In this document: positions 24,070 through 41,953 of the stretch, piece by piece
How the letters are laid out: each line of letters opens with the position of its first letter
Numbering within the stretch: the first letter of the stretch is position 1
Origin: Halisarca cf. caerulea
Taxonomy: Eukaryota > Porifera > Demospongiae > Chondrillida > Halisarcidae
DNA: 64,000 bases
Assembly: GCA_963170055.1 (NCBI GenBank)
Contig: CAUJGJ010000378.1
Span: 66,001 to 130,000, forward strand
Direction: 5' to 3'
Program-made: the position numbers and the translations under genes
The notes under the pieces: model-generated
Told to the model about the DNA's origin: nothing
The model's database searches: none
What the model saw: only the letters and a program-made list of their open reading frames with translations

Positions 24070-27020
24070 ATGATTCCCAGTGCCAAGAAACCGAAATTTG
24101 TAGCTGATCCAATCGAACAAGCGAGAGCTGACGCAGAAGTAACAAAACAATTAGCCGCCGGCGTCGAGACCTTGAAATCTATCGACCTCCTTCAAGTTCG
24201 TGAAAAGAAAATGGCTCAACTATCCAGTGAGTACTGTTTACTGTACCCGCCGCTATATTATACAGTGCCATAGTGTATTAATACGTTATAATTGTATACT
24301 ATCATATTGCACAATAATTATTATTATTATTATTATACTAACTGAAACTTGAACTACATGGTCACATTAATTACAATTAAATTGCAATACAATACAATAG
24401 CATAATAGTGAAGATATCATGCAACTTGTCCAGAGAATCTTCTGTCCTGCATGTATTGGATGAAAGTCACTGCAACTAGTAAAACATGTACATATACACC
24501 GTTCTCAAGGAACCCATGTCTTCTCGGGCCTCAAACTCCCAATTGGATATGGTTTCCTTTGCAACGATATACCATATAGCCAGCTATGCAGTCTGCATGT
24601 TCTCATGCAACTGACTCTAATTTGTATGCACGTACATTTTCAGAAGATCACATTGCAATGTGGTTAATTGCCAACTACGGCCTAGACAAGACTGCTCAGA
24701 TTTGTCAAGTAGTGGCATGTATGCCTCTTGAGCTGACTAAGGGACAAAGACAGAAGGAATTGGAACAGCTTCTAACCAGCTTACAATGTGGATCAGCTCT
24801 CCCTTTAGTGATGTGTGAGCCCATGCATGCTGTAAGCCAAGTTTTTATGCCCGGTCACAACAGTGACAATAGCATGCTAGCACCGCCTACTTCTTCTTGC
24901 TTGAGATGTGCAAAGAGTCTGACATGGAGTCACGTCACAGAAGTGGCAGTATATTCCATGAATGGGGTGACGAAAACAAAGAAGCACACCCTGAGGTGCA
25001 AGCCCTGCAACCTGATGTACCGCTTTGCTCACTATGGAAACCTCACCGATGGCTTCATATATTACCCCGAAGCAAGACACTTGGTTGAAGTATCTGACAC
25101 TGTGTACGTAGCAAGAAAACTGCTACACTTTCAGTGTAGCCTAGCGTGAGTAAAGTCCAAAGCCTACTGTGACACAATGTACACTGCAACTCAATGCCTC
25201 TCATGTCTGCCTCACTAGGAATCATGCATGGGTATCATTCCAAGGATTCAGCGAGGCATTCAATGATGCCTTTGATCTCACAAAACAGCTAGGTAACAAA
25301 TATACATTCTTGCCAATGAGTGAAATTCAATACAATTCTACATGTGACAATTATATGTACGTACATGCCTATACACAGAATTAACTCCAAAGGAAGCCTC
25401 AAACAGCTTCTTCAATGGGGAGTTGGAAGAAGATATTCGCTCACACAGTATGATAGCTGAGTGTTACTTCAAAAGGGACAGTGACAGAGAATGTCACATG
25501 GACAAACTTGCATCCATGCGAAAATATACAATCTATCCACACAATGACTGCAGTGCTACATGCAAAGAGAGAGGTCAGTTAGGGCTACTCATGATTATGA
25601 TGTGTACGATGCATTGAGTATGATGCTGATGCTGATTCCTATCTACATAGGGTGTGGCAGACTGTGGGTTACCGATGGGATATGGTCTCTGACCTTTCCA
25701 CACTGCATGTACAAATGCAGGGTAAGTCACTGCAAATCATCAGTGCATTACTGTGTCATTGTGTACACAGAAAAAACAGTTGGCATATATCTTGCATATA
25801 GAATGCAGTGAAAGGAATTCCAAACTTGTCACTTCCTGATATTTGCTCAAATGAGCCAAGGCCAGGGAAGGCATTCTGTGAAGACCACTGCGGCTTACTA
25901 TTGGATACTAACCCTACCTTTCCAATTGGTCTGAGAGAATTTCTCAAGCATTGTTGTACTAGTGAGCAGTACTGTATTGCAATCAACATGAGCATGTGTA
26001 AAATGCAGTGAACATGCGGATATACTCAGTTTGTCATATATACCTAATAGGTACTACTGTGGAAGAGCTTGAAGCAGACGAAGACATCACCATCAGTGAT
26101 GCTGATAGTGAGAAGGTGGATCGTGTGATTGATTCTCTACCAATATCAGACAAGGGAGTAACTGCAGCTGAAGCTCAAGGTGAGCATCTTTCATGTCAAT
26201 CAATAATCGTCATTTTCATGCATATTTGACATTGTCAAGAACATTAGCTAATTGGGCCTTTTCCACAAAGGTCACTTCTAACAATATGACATAATAATTA
26301 TAGGAATTGACAAGGTCATTAGAGAGCACCCTGAGCTGGTGCAGGATGCCGTTGCAACAGAGGAGCTGTGCTCGAAAAATGTTGGAGAACCAAAAAAGCT
26401 GAGAAAGTGGTCAAGAGGACACCTGTTCATTGTACGTGCAGGAGGACACATAGACATGTGGCAACCACTTTACAGGTACACAAACCACAGCACTTGGCAC
26501 TATAATATGGTAATGTAAATTAACACATAACCCCTCACCTTTATACAACATCCGCAGGTCTGAATCACCAAGTCAGGTGTTTTTCATATGCATTCTATTG
26601 CACTGGCTGACATCCCTGAGTCCCAGTGATGAACCTGTTCAGAGAACCCTCGCATACGACAACATGTGTAACCTCGACCGTTTAAGAGTTGCACGCAAGC
26701 CACTACCACTACCACCACCTTTAGATCGGGCCTGGCTGGATCTGGAAAAAATCATAGATAAGTTCCACTTTCCTAACCACACCGGACAAAAGTGCAAGGA
26801 GATGTATAGTCCAGAAAAATTCAAGACGGCGCATCCTATGTACAACACACAAGCAGGTGAACAAACTTTTATTTGGGCTGGACGCTACAAAGGGATTGTC
26901 TGCTCTATGACCAAGACTCACCATCTATTTTACTTACATCGAATGGTCGTAAGGAGGAACCGGTACACTGCGAAATGCCACAAGACAGGACGTAGACCCA
27001 TCTTACCTAAGAAGAGTTAA
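24070..27020 (+). CDS. KDZ-type transposase-like protein with CxC-type zinc cluster (9 exons, 640 aa)
   Basis: Exons: 24070-24226, 24644-25145, 25219-25292, 25379-25573, 25651-25721, 25802-25961, 26051-26179, 26304-26475, 26558-27020. All introns are GT-AG, phases agree and the total is 1923 nt. The N-terminal third has CxxC pairs at residues 138/141 and 171/174 and resembles the CxC5-type cysteine cluster linked to KDZ (Kyakuja-Dileera-Zisupton) transposases. The C-terminal half carries motifs I associate with this RNase H-fold family: WVTDGIW (D318), YDNMCNL (D521), DKFHFPNH, and NTQAGEQTFIW (E588), a plausible DDE set with no missing residue. The frame is fully intact, so it is either recently active or maintained. 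AATAAA at 27343 could end the transcript. The role inferred is DNA transposition; domestication is possible. Exon choice is by eye. Confidence 0.75.
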
Positions 27021-27400
27021 AACAGTATATATGCAATAGTCATGCTTCACACAGTAACACACAGTAGCACCAATCGTATCTAATGTATTAAAATTATTGT
27101 AGATATCAGGTTTGCAATCTCACTTTTAAAGACACCTCATTCTGACCAAACTTCATGTCTTACATACCAATGTGAAAGGTTCATTAATGCTCACTTCTGG
27201 TTAAAATATGACACAACTCAATGCATGATTGTGCAATGCATAACATTTCATATGAATTGGTACATACACATGCGGGAGGAGAAGCATGTGATCACAGCAA
27301 TTAAAATTCTACACCTTAAACCTCATCAAAGGAATGAGAGTCAATAAAAGGTGCTTCAACAAATGCAGCAGAAACAAAAGCTTCAAACAGCTGGTGTGTG
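27021..27400. other. 380-bp intergenic spacer between transposase and ATPase-PHD genes
   Basis: Short AT-rich spacer with AATAAA at 27343-27348, which can serve the upstream gene. The downstream frame is open back to 27338 without an ATG before 27401. Compact same-strand spacing suggests the two genes belong together. Confidence 0.5.
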
Positions 27401-34303
<6,903 letters not shown>

Positions 34304-34640
34304 TACTATACACATAGTTAGTTAACAGTATTAATTAACTTCTATATATTGGATTACTCATTTCATATTAATTTACACTCTTCAACTATTCCTGTGGGCT
34401 ATTTGTCAGTTTTAGTGAAAATATATAATGGTCATTTTGGGTTATCACAAACAGAATCTGATAATGAAGCTTTTATTAAACTGGCTTTCATTTTCCAGTG
34501 ATCTTTGCACTCTTACATACAACTTTGCAATGTGAGAGACGTACATACGTACATTGTGAAAGCATGCAATATTAAAGTTATAATGACTGCCTCTGCACGT
34601 CATCCAGTACTGTATCTAGAAATTTGTCCCAAGAACTAAG
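34304..34640. other. 3' flank of the ATPase-PHD gene
   Basis: AT-rich, with ATTAAA hexamers near 34474 and 34567 that could act as poly(A) signals. Nothing else seen. Confidence 0.4.
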
Positions 34641-34915
34641 GGAATGGGTGAGATTACAGGAAGGGAGGGAGGCAAGATTGCGGCAGGGGAGCTGGGGGCA
34701 AGATTATGGCGGGGGAGGGGGGTGAGATTACAGCAAGGGAGGGAGGCAAGATTACGGCAGGGGAGCTGGGGGCAAGATTACGGCAGGGGAGGAGGGTGAG
34801 ATTACCGCAAGGGGGGGGGGGGGGGGAGATTACAGCAGGAGAGGGGGGCGAGATTACAGCAAGGGGGAAGATTACGGCAGGAGAGGGGGGCAAGATTATG
34901 GCTAGGGATAAGGGA
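34640..34915. repeat. G-rich imperfect minisatellite (about 22-26 bp period)
   Basis: Repeats of gattacggcaggggagctgg and variants (gattacagcaagggagggag), with a run of 16 G starting at 34811. Many GGG/GGGG runs are spaced closely enough for G-quadruplex formation. The open frames are compositional. Confidence 0.85.
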
Positions 34916-35092
34916 ACCCCCCCCAAAGTGTACGTCTGACATCCATGATGCACACAGTATCCGATTGCAGTTACACACACGTAGTGCTTGTTCATTGGTA
35001 TGTATGCATGAGGTTAGTAATTGTCTTGAAATGAGCCACTGAGTGATAAATAATAGCTAAGCCTTGTATTACATTGTAAACTGCATCACACA

Positions 35093-35382
35093 GTAAGCCC
35101 TGGGCAACAATCTAAATAAGCCCTGGGTCAACTTGTATGCCCTGGGTCACATTGCAAGCCCTGGGTAAAATTGTAAGCCCTGGGTCAACTTGTAAGCCCT
35201 GGGTCAACTTGTAAGCCCTGGGTCAAATTGTAAGCCCTCGGTCACATTGTAAGCCCTGGGTCACATTGTAAGCCCTGGGTCACATTGTAAGCCCTGGGTA
35301 AAATTCTAAGCCCTGGGTCAACTTGTAAGCCCTGGGTCGACTTGTAAGCCCTGGATCACATTGTAAGCCCTGGGTCTAGCCC
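35093..35382. repeat. 19-bp tandem array, about 15 copies (right arm, inverted relative to 21705-22705)
   Basis: Units of the type ccctgggtcacattgtaag, with caacttgt and aaaattgt variants. The reverse complement of the left array (cacattgtaatgcctgggg variant) shares the period and 16 of 19 positions, so the two arrays form an inverted pair around the two genes. Confidence 0.9.
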
Positions 35383-36817
35383 TTAAAACCAACTGTAGGC
35401 ATGATATGAAGTCAGCGTTTGGATACACTACTGAACAGCTAGCTACTAGATTGGCGTAAGTCTAAGATACTTACAGTTCACGCATAAGTAGTTTCTTGCT
35501 TTTCCAGTTCATGGCCACTGAACCTTTTCTGTTCAGTTCATCTAAGCATACAAGAAGACAACTCATGGCATCTTCGCATCTTTGCGCATATATAGGAGCG
35601 TGACGCCGTGTGGCAAACCACGTGTAATGATTTCAAAATGCAGGTAGCCATGTTTTTTCCTGATCCTAATATGTTGCAGCATATGCAATTGGTCAGCCAT
35701 GCTGGTCTCCATTTTCGGCAGCCATTTGCTATGACGTAACCTCGTCGTGACGAATATCGAATTGGCGCGTGCGAGGCGCGTGCGACTGCCACGTGCATAG
35801 ATACTGTGATTGTACGTAGCAGTTTCAAGTGTCTATGGTTGTAGTAAATGTTTCTGGAAACGCGTATTCAACATTCAAAACAACTCAAATCAAACTCAAT
35901 ATCAAATAGCTTTACCAGAGCCCTCTTTCATACAAATACAAAGTATACAAACACCAAGGCACACATACACATGCCCATGCAGGAAAGCATACCATTGCAA
36001 AGCATGACCCAGACTAATCAAGCACAGCTAGTTGACATACAATGCTCTGTACAACTGCTTAGCAATATTGGCCATGTCCATTGTATACATCACATGTGCA
36101 CATTATCAATTAAATCAAACACCGGCATCACAAGCAAATCAGTCAGCGGTATACCACATGTTGAACCTCACAATCCGGCTGCAATCACAACCAAATTCAA
36201 CACTTACCACAAGTGCAAATTTTGAAAGTGCACTCAACACAGATCCCGAAATTATGCATAAATTTCACCAACAACAGTTCAAATGGACTGAGGAAAACAT
36301 AATGTACTACTTGAATCTTGAAATATGCCATGGGCAATGCCCCATTATGATAACAATGATCGCATAGACCAGTGAATGAATTGCTACAGAAGGATTGGCA
36401 ATATATGGCATTTCCAACACTATATTTCCGTATGCATCAGGTGATCCTACCACGAAAGATTGACAACTGAAAAGCAATGAGCTTATCAGAATCTTTCAAA
36501 CATTTAATCCCTTAATTCTGGTGAAGTGAGAAATAACATTTGTATGGCGATTTACTAGTCATCCATGATTAAAGTATTATGTGTTGAACATGAAACAACG
36601 GAATCACTTATTGCATGTCTCAATCTCATGCAGTAATGTGTACTTAAAGCAACACCCAAGTGATGCAGCACTTACATTACAGCAATTATAAGAACCATAT
36701 GGTTGACAAGTCAACATATTAGGAGCAATTAATGTCTCATTTGCATAACTTAGTATGTAACGGCAATTTGCACGGAGTCTGAAATTTAATGTCAGGTGAC
36801 ATTTGTGATATACTGAT

Positions 36818-36881
36818 GTCCAGCCAGCTGTGACCTACATCGCAGCGCTTGCGTATAAACGTGGGTCACAGTTGGTTGGAC
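36818..36881. other. 64-nt hairpin with a 21-bp stem
   Basis: Arms 36818-36838 (gtccagccagctgtgaccta) and 36861-36881 pair over 21 positions; the only three non-Watson-Crick positions are G-U wobbles in plus-strand RNA. The loop is about 22 nt. It could be a foldback MITE remnant or a small-RNA precursor; there is no expression evidence. Confidence 0.5.
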
Positions 36882-37037
36882 TGGAGTTCACCCTGCACGG
36901 TGTTAGTCTGGTGTAGCTCAGATCCGATCTCACTCGGCCATTTTCAGGGACTGACATCACTGGGTGAGCCTTCCTGGTGACGTCCTTCACAGTGAACATG
37001 GATCTGGCTACATGGCACTAGCATGGTGTATGATCAT

Positions 37038-37063
37038 AGTGTCTATATACGTATATAGACACT
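37038..37063. repeat. Perfect 26-bp palindrome
   Basis: agtgtctatatac followed by its exact reverse complement with no spacer. Confidence 0.9.
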
Positions 37064-37448
37064 CTACAGAGTATTCTAATTATAAGTCATACATATGGTA
37101 AATTTCAAGATGGTTTTAAAACGTTTCGACCCCACTAAGTCTTTTTGTTTTGTTCCACTAATTTGAAAGCTACTGACTTTAGGTTGCCGGTACGTAATTA
37201 TCACAGAAACCAAGTGAAACACAGGCTGCGGTCAGAATAATCATTCACAAGTACAACAACCAAGATCACAACATTTTCAAACACATAATCTCATCTACGT
37301 ACTCAATCCCAAATTACAGAACCAAATTAAATGAATCGGATCTAGAGCTTCCAGCTGATTATGCAGGACAGACAAACATATTGCCACACATTGTATACGA
37401 CCAACACAGTCATCACTTTTCACCACAAACAGTGAATAGGAACAAATG

Positions 37449-37471
37449 AACCCTAACCCTAACCCTAACCC
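37449..37471. repeat. Short interstitial telomere-type repeat (CCCTAA)
   Basis: Almost four units of ccctaa, the animal telomere motif. Too short to be a telomere. Confidence 0.8.
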
Positions 37472-38829
37472 AATACTGGTATTGGTCATGAATGTGGCCA
37501 GTCTGTAAAAACATACAAATTAATCATGTAATATATTATGCTTCTGAATCAGTGAGATGCATTCAAGACAAACATCAACATCTCTCATAATTCTATTCCC
37601 AAGTTCAACTTAATAACATCCATGTCTGCAAATTTATATTTATGCATAGTGTCAAAACTGAAGACATACTCATAGCGTGCACCTATTATGTACACACACA
37701 GGAAGCAATTGCAAGGTGGTCAACAAGGGTAACCACCCACTGTGCCACCAAGTGACCATGTACCCATCAGTGCAGTGTGTAAAAGCGGATTAGCCCAATG
37801 CATAATACTCAGACACTGGTACACAAGGGTGACAATGGTACATGCTGCAGCACAGCACATCAGTCATTGACAATATTATCATGTGACACAATTCAGCAAC
37901 GCAATCCCGCGAGGTTCTGAACTTTGTTCACAACTAGTTATAATGGATACTCCCACGCGACGCCAACGGTCAGATCGGCTCTAAGTACTACGGGCGCCTG
38001 CGGGGACGGTCAAGCTGGCCAGACTACTCCACGTATACGTGCCACCAAGACAAAGAGAATCTACTTGAAGTAAGACAATATTGCACCTTACTTTCTTATA
38101 GCAATAAAATCAGCACGCATTTCAAGTCTAAAGGCTCAAACAATTACCGTAACGATACGTGTGTGGTAAGCTAGCGGAACAAACAATATAAGGATATATA
38201 TATATACATACATTGGCAAACTTTTATTACTAGGTAAGTACTGCCGAAGAAAAAATCACAAAGGTTGACTTATACAGATTCTGTCCGCGCTGGGAAATCT
38301 CTACCAGCTCTCTGACACAAATCCGTCCACCAACTACGGATACGTGGGACACGCAGGCTCGATTCGTGGGGTGAACTGCATGGAATATCGCATACCAACG
38401 CAATAACAACGCGCGTGCATACTGCATCGCCGTGCACGTGGTTAATCACAAACGCAAGCTTTCATCGGCGGAACACGGCAATAGTTTTGCTAGCCTCTTA
38501 AGACAGTGCATGCAGCGAGCAACTGAGAATTCCAAGTCAAACAGAATAAGCTTACAACATCAATGGCAATAACAATATCATTGGATATCATCTTAATAAT
38601 AATAATATGACGATACAAACAAAATTAATAACAACGAAATGTTTACTCTAGATATTGCCAGCTTGAAGATAAAATTGGTTTTTTGATTCATGCATGACTT
38701 GCTACACAACCCCATAATGATATATCCACAGTTTCTCTCATATGTGGTCAGCACCTGTTGAAAAGAAAGATGTGAAGTTATAATCCATGCGGCAAATTTA
38801 TCACATGCATTGACTGATGTACACTCACA

Positions 38830-38899
38830 CATGCATGTGGACGCACACACAAACACCCACACCCACCCACACACAAACACACAAACACACACAGACACA

Positions 38900-38939
<40 letters not shown>

Positions 38940-39006
38940 CCACCCATGCACAAACACACACACACACACACACACACGCACACTACACACACACACACAC
39001 ACACAC

Positions 39007-39084
<78 letters not shown>

Positions 39085-39095
39085 TACACACACAC

Positions 39096-39142
<47 letters not shown>

Positions 39143-39176
39143 ACACACACACACACTCACACACACACATACACCC

Positions 39177-39223
<47 letters not shown>

Positions 39224-39257
39224 ACACACACACACACTCACACACACACATACACCC

Positions 39258-39308
<51 letters not shown>

Positions 39309-39309
39309 A

Positions 39310-39353
<44 letters not shown>

Positions 39354-39354
39354 A
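38830..39354. repeat. CA microsatellite cluster of the copy 3 unit
   Basis: About 520 bp of (CA)n with interruptions including two copies of a block with acacatacacccaacacaca (near 39168 and 39248). Positional counterpart of 5935-6434. Confidence 0.95.
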
Positions 39355-39648
39355 ATAGTCTAAACTATGTAGTCCCATTTCCCCTGTCAGATATTCTGAG
39401 GGTATAACCATATAGATGAGCATAGGACTAGATGAGGATAGGACTAGATAAGCATAGGGCTGGATGAGCATAGAGCTACACACACGTGAGGCTAGATGGG
39501 TACAAGGCTTGACAGAGTTCAGTTAGGCTGAGTACACATTGTATTACACAATTGGTTTGTGGCTATTAGATTATACACAAGAAGGAAGTAAGTAAAAGTA
39601 TGTTAACAACTGGAAATATTGTGTCCAAAAAGTAGCACTTTACCCAGT

Positions 39649-40845
39649 ACAAGTGTGTGGTCGGGTCCTACTGGATCACAAGTGTGTGGTCGGGTCCTAC
39701 TGGATCACAAGTGTGTAGTCGGGTCCTACTGGATCACAAGTGTGTGGTCTGGTCCTACTGGATCACAAGTGTGTGGTCGGGTCCTACTGGATCACAAGTG
39801 TGTGGTCGGGTCCTACTGGATCACAAGTGTGTGGGTGAGTCCTACTGGATCACAAGTGTGTGGTCGGGTCCTATTGGATCACAAGTGTGTGGTTGGGTCC
39901 TACTGGATCACAGGTGTGTGGTCGGGTCCTACTGGATCACAAGTGTGTGGTCAGGTCCTACTGGATCACAAGTGTGTGGTCGGGTCCTACTGGATTACAA
40001 GTGTGTGGTCGGGTTCTACTGGATCACAAGTGTGTGGTCGGGTCCTACTGGATCACAAGTGTGTGGTCGGGTCCTACTGGATCACAAGTGTGTGGTCGGG
40101 TCCTACAGGATCACAAGTGTGTGGTTGGGTCCTATTGGATCACAAGTGTGTGGTCGGGTCCTACTGGATCACAAGTGTGTGGTCGGGTCCTACTGGATCA
40201 CAAGTGTGTGGTCGGGTCCTACTGGATCACAAGTGTGTGGGTGAGTCCTACTGGATCACAAGTGTGTGGTCAGGTCCTACTGGATCACAAGTGTGAGGTT
40301 GGGTCCTACTGGATCACAGGTGTGTGGTCGGGTCCTACTGGATCACAAGTGTGTGGTCGGGTCCTACTGGATCACAAGTGTGTGGTCTGGTCCTACTGGA
40401 TCACAAGTGTGTGGTCGGGTCCTACTGGATCACAAGTGTGTGGTCGGGTCCTACTGGATCACAAGTGTGTGGGTGAGTCCTACTGGATCACAAGTGTGTG
40501 GTCGGGTCCTATTGGATCACAAGTGTGTGGTTGGGTCCTACTGGATCACAGGTGTGTGGTCGGGTCCTACTGGATCACAAGTGTGTGGTCAGGTCCTACT
40601 GGATCACAAGTGTGTGGTCGGGTCCTACTGGATTACAAGTGTGTGGTCGGGTTCTACTGGATCACAAGTGTGTGGTCGGGTCCTACTGGATCACAAGTGT
40701 GTGGTCTGGTCCTACTGGATCACAAGTGTGTGGTCGGGTCCTACTGGATCACAAGTGTGTGGTCGGGTCCTACTGGATCACAAGTGTGTGGGTGAGTCCT
40801 ACTGGATCACAAGTGTGTGGTCGGGTCCTACTGGATCACAACTTG
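39649..40845. repeat. 29-bp minisatellite array of the copy 3 unit, first block (about 41 copies)
   Basis: Same 29-bp unit as at 6989-10236. Variants such as gtgggtgagtcc recur at 406 bp (14 units) and 232 bp (8 units), indicating block duplications independent of those in the copy 2 array. Confidence 0.95.
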
Positions 40846-40894
40846 ACAGGCTCACATGTAAGAATTAACAGAACAAGTGATCACCTCACACTTG

Positions 40895-41205
40895 TGGTCC
40901 TACTGGATCACAAGTGTGTGGGTGAGTCCTACTGGATCACAAGTGTGTGGTCAGGTCCTACTGGATCACAAGTGTGAGGTTGGGTCCTACTGGATCACAG
41001 GTGTGTGGTCGGGTCCTACTGGATCACAAGTGTGTGGTCGGGTCCTACTGGATCACAAGTGTGTGGTCGGGTCCTACAGGATCACATGTGTATGGTCGAG
41101 TCCTACTGGATCACATGTGTATGGTCGAGTCCTACTGGATCACAAGTGTGTGGTTGGGTCCTACTGGATCACAAGTGTGTGGTCGGGTCCTACTGGATCA
41201 CAACT
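40895..41205. repeat. 29-bp minisatellite array, second block (about 11 copies)
   Basis: The array resumes after an internal copy of the array-end sequence (caacttgacaggctcacatg at about 40840-40860), which is repeated at the true end near 41201-41220. The array and its border were therefore duplicated together. Confidence 0.9.
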
Positions 41206-41647
41206 TGACAGGCTCACATGTAAGAATTAACAGAACAATGAGTTGCAATGAAATAATAATAATGTACGTAATAACAACACTCAACACTACAAACACATTT
41301 TGTATATGTTTTGTGTGTGTAGCAAGATTATGTCCATGTAAATCATGGAGACGCAGAACAAAACTAATTGAAGGAGCAGTGAAAATACAGCATGTGCATC
41401 CGCAGAACGGATCAAACCCAAACTCCTCATCACTAGTGGCTCTACTCTCTCAGGCAGGCTGGACCATCCCTGGAAGCTGCATGTAAGGCTTCGTAGCATC
41501 ACAATGTACCAGTCTACTCAAGCCATAGTTTAACATCCGGCTGGATTTTGGATGAAGTTGTGTTACACACTCCTTGCAACACTTGAAAGTGTAAGTCACT
41601 GACCAGAGTCAATGGTACAACATGTACTACCAGAAGATGTTCCTCAC

Positions 41648-41953
41648 CTCCAGAACACTCTTTTGACAGTGCTTCTCTGACGTCTTCCACAAGAAGTAGA
41701 AATCCTGTCAAACTAAGAGCTTTAAGAACTGTCTTCCAAGTACGTGGGAGGTCTCCAGTACCATCTCCACTGTGCAACCATCGGCGGGTCAGTTCCTTGA
41801 AGCAGTCTTCCCCAATATTCTGACATTTCTGGGAAATTAGTCTTCTTGTGTTCAAATCCACATGTAAATAGACTGCAAACTCCTTCCACTGGGCACACAT
41901 CTTTCTCCCAAATAAATCAAAGAGCTTGTCAACAGTAAGAGTATTGGCATCAG
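41648..41953 (-). CDS. Copy 3 exon 3: second death domain
   Basis: Acceptor atgtatacag, phase 1 (ADANTLTVDKLFDLFGRKM...), ending ALSKECSG at donor GTGAGG. It has the same length as the copy 4 exon (306 bp). Confidence 0.78.

Larger units (their letters stand above)
35383..38026. other. Right part of the insertion, mostly unassigned
   Basis: Contains a CpG-richer stretch (35.56-35.80 kb), coding-like but unrecognised open frames (35848-36225 and 36032-36367 plus), a perfect 21-bp stem hairpin when G-U pairs are allowed (36818-36881), a 26-bp palindrome (37038-37063), a short telomere-like repeat (37449-37471) and, at the far end, a GC-rich motif also present at 5410-5452. No complete gene recognised. 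Confidence 0.4.

Noticed and set aside
34654..34995. Pro-rich minus-strand ORF in the G-rich tract
   Set aside because: Compositional artefact of the G-rich minisatellite.
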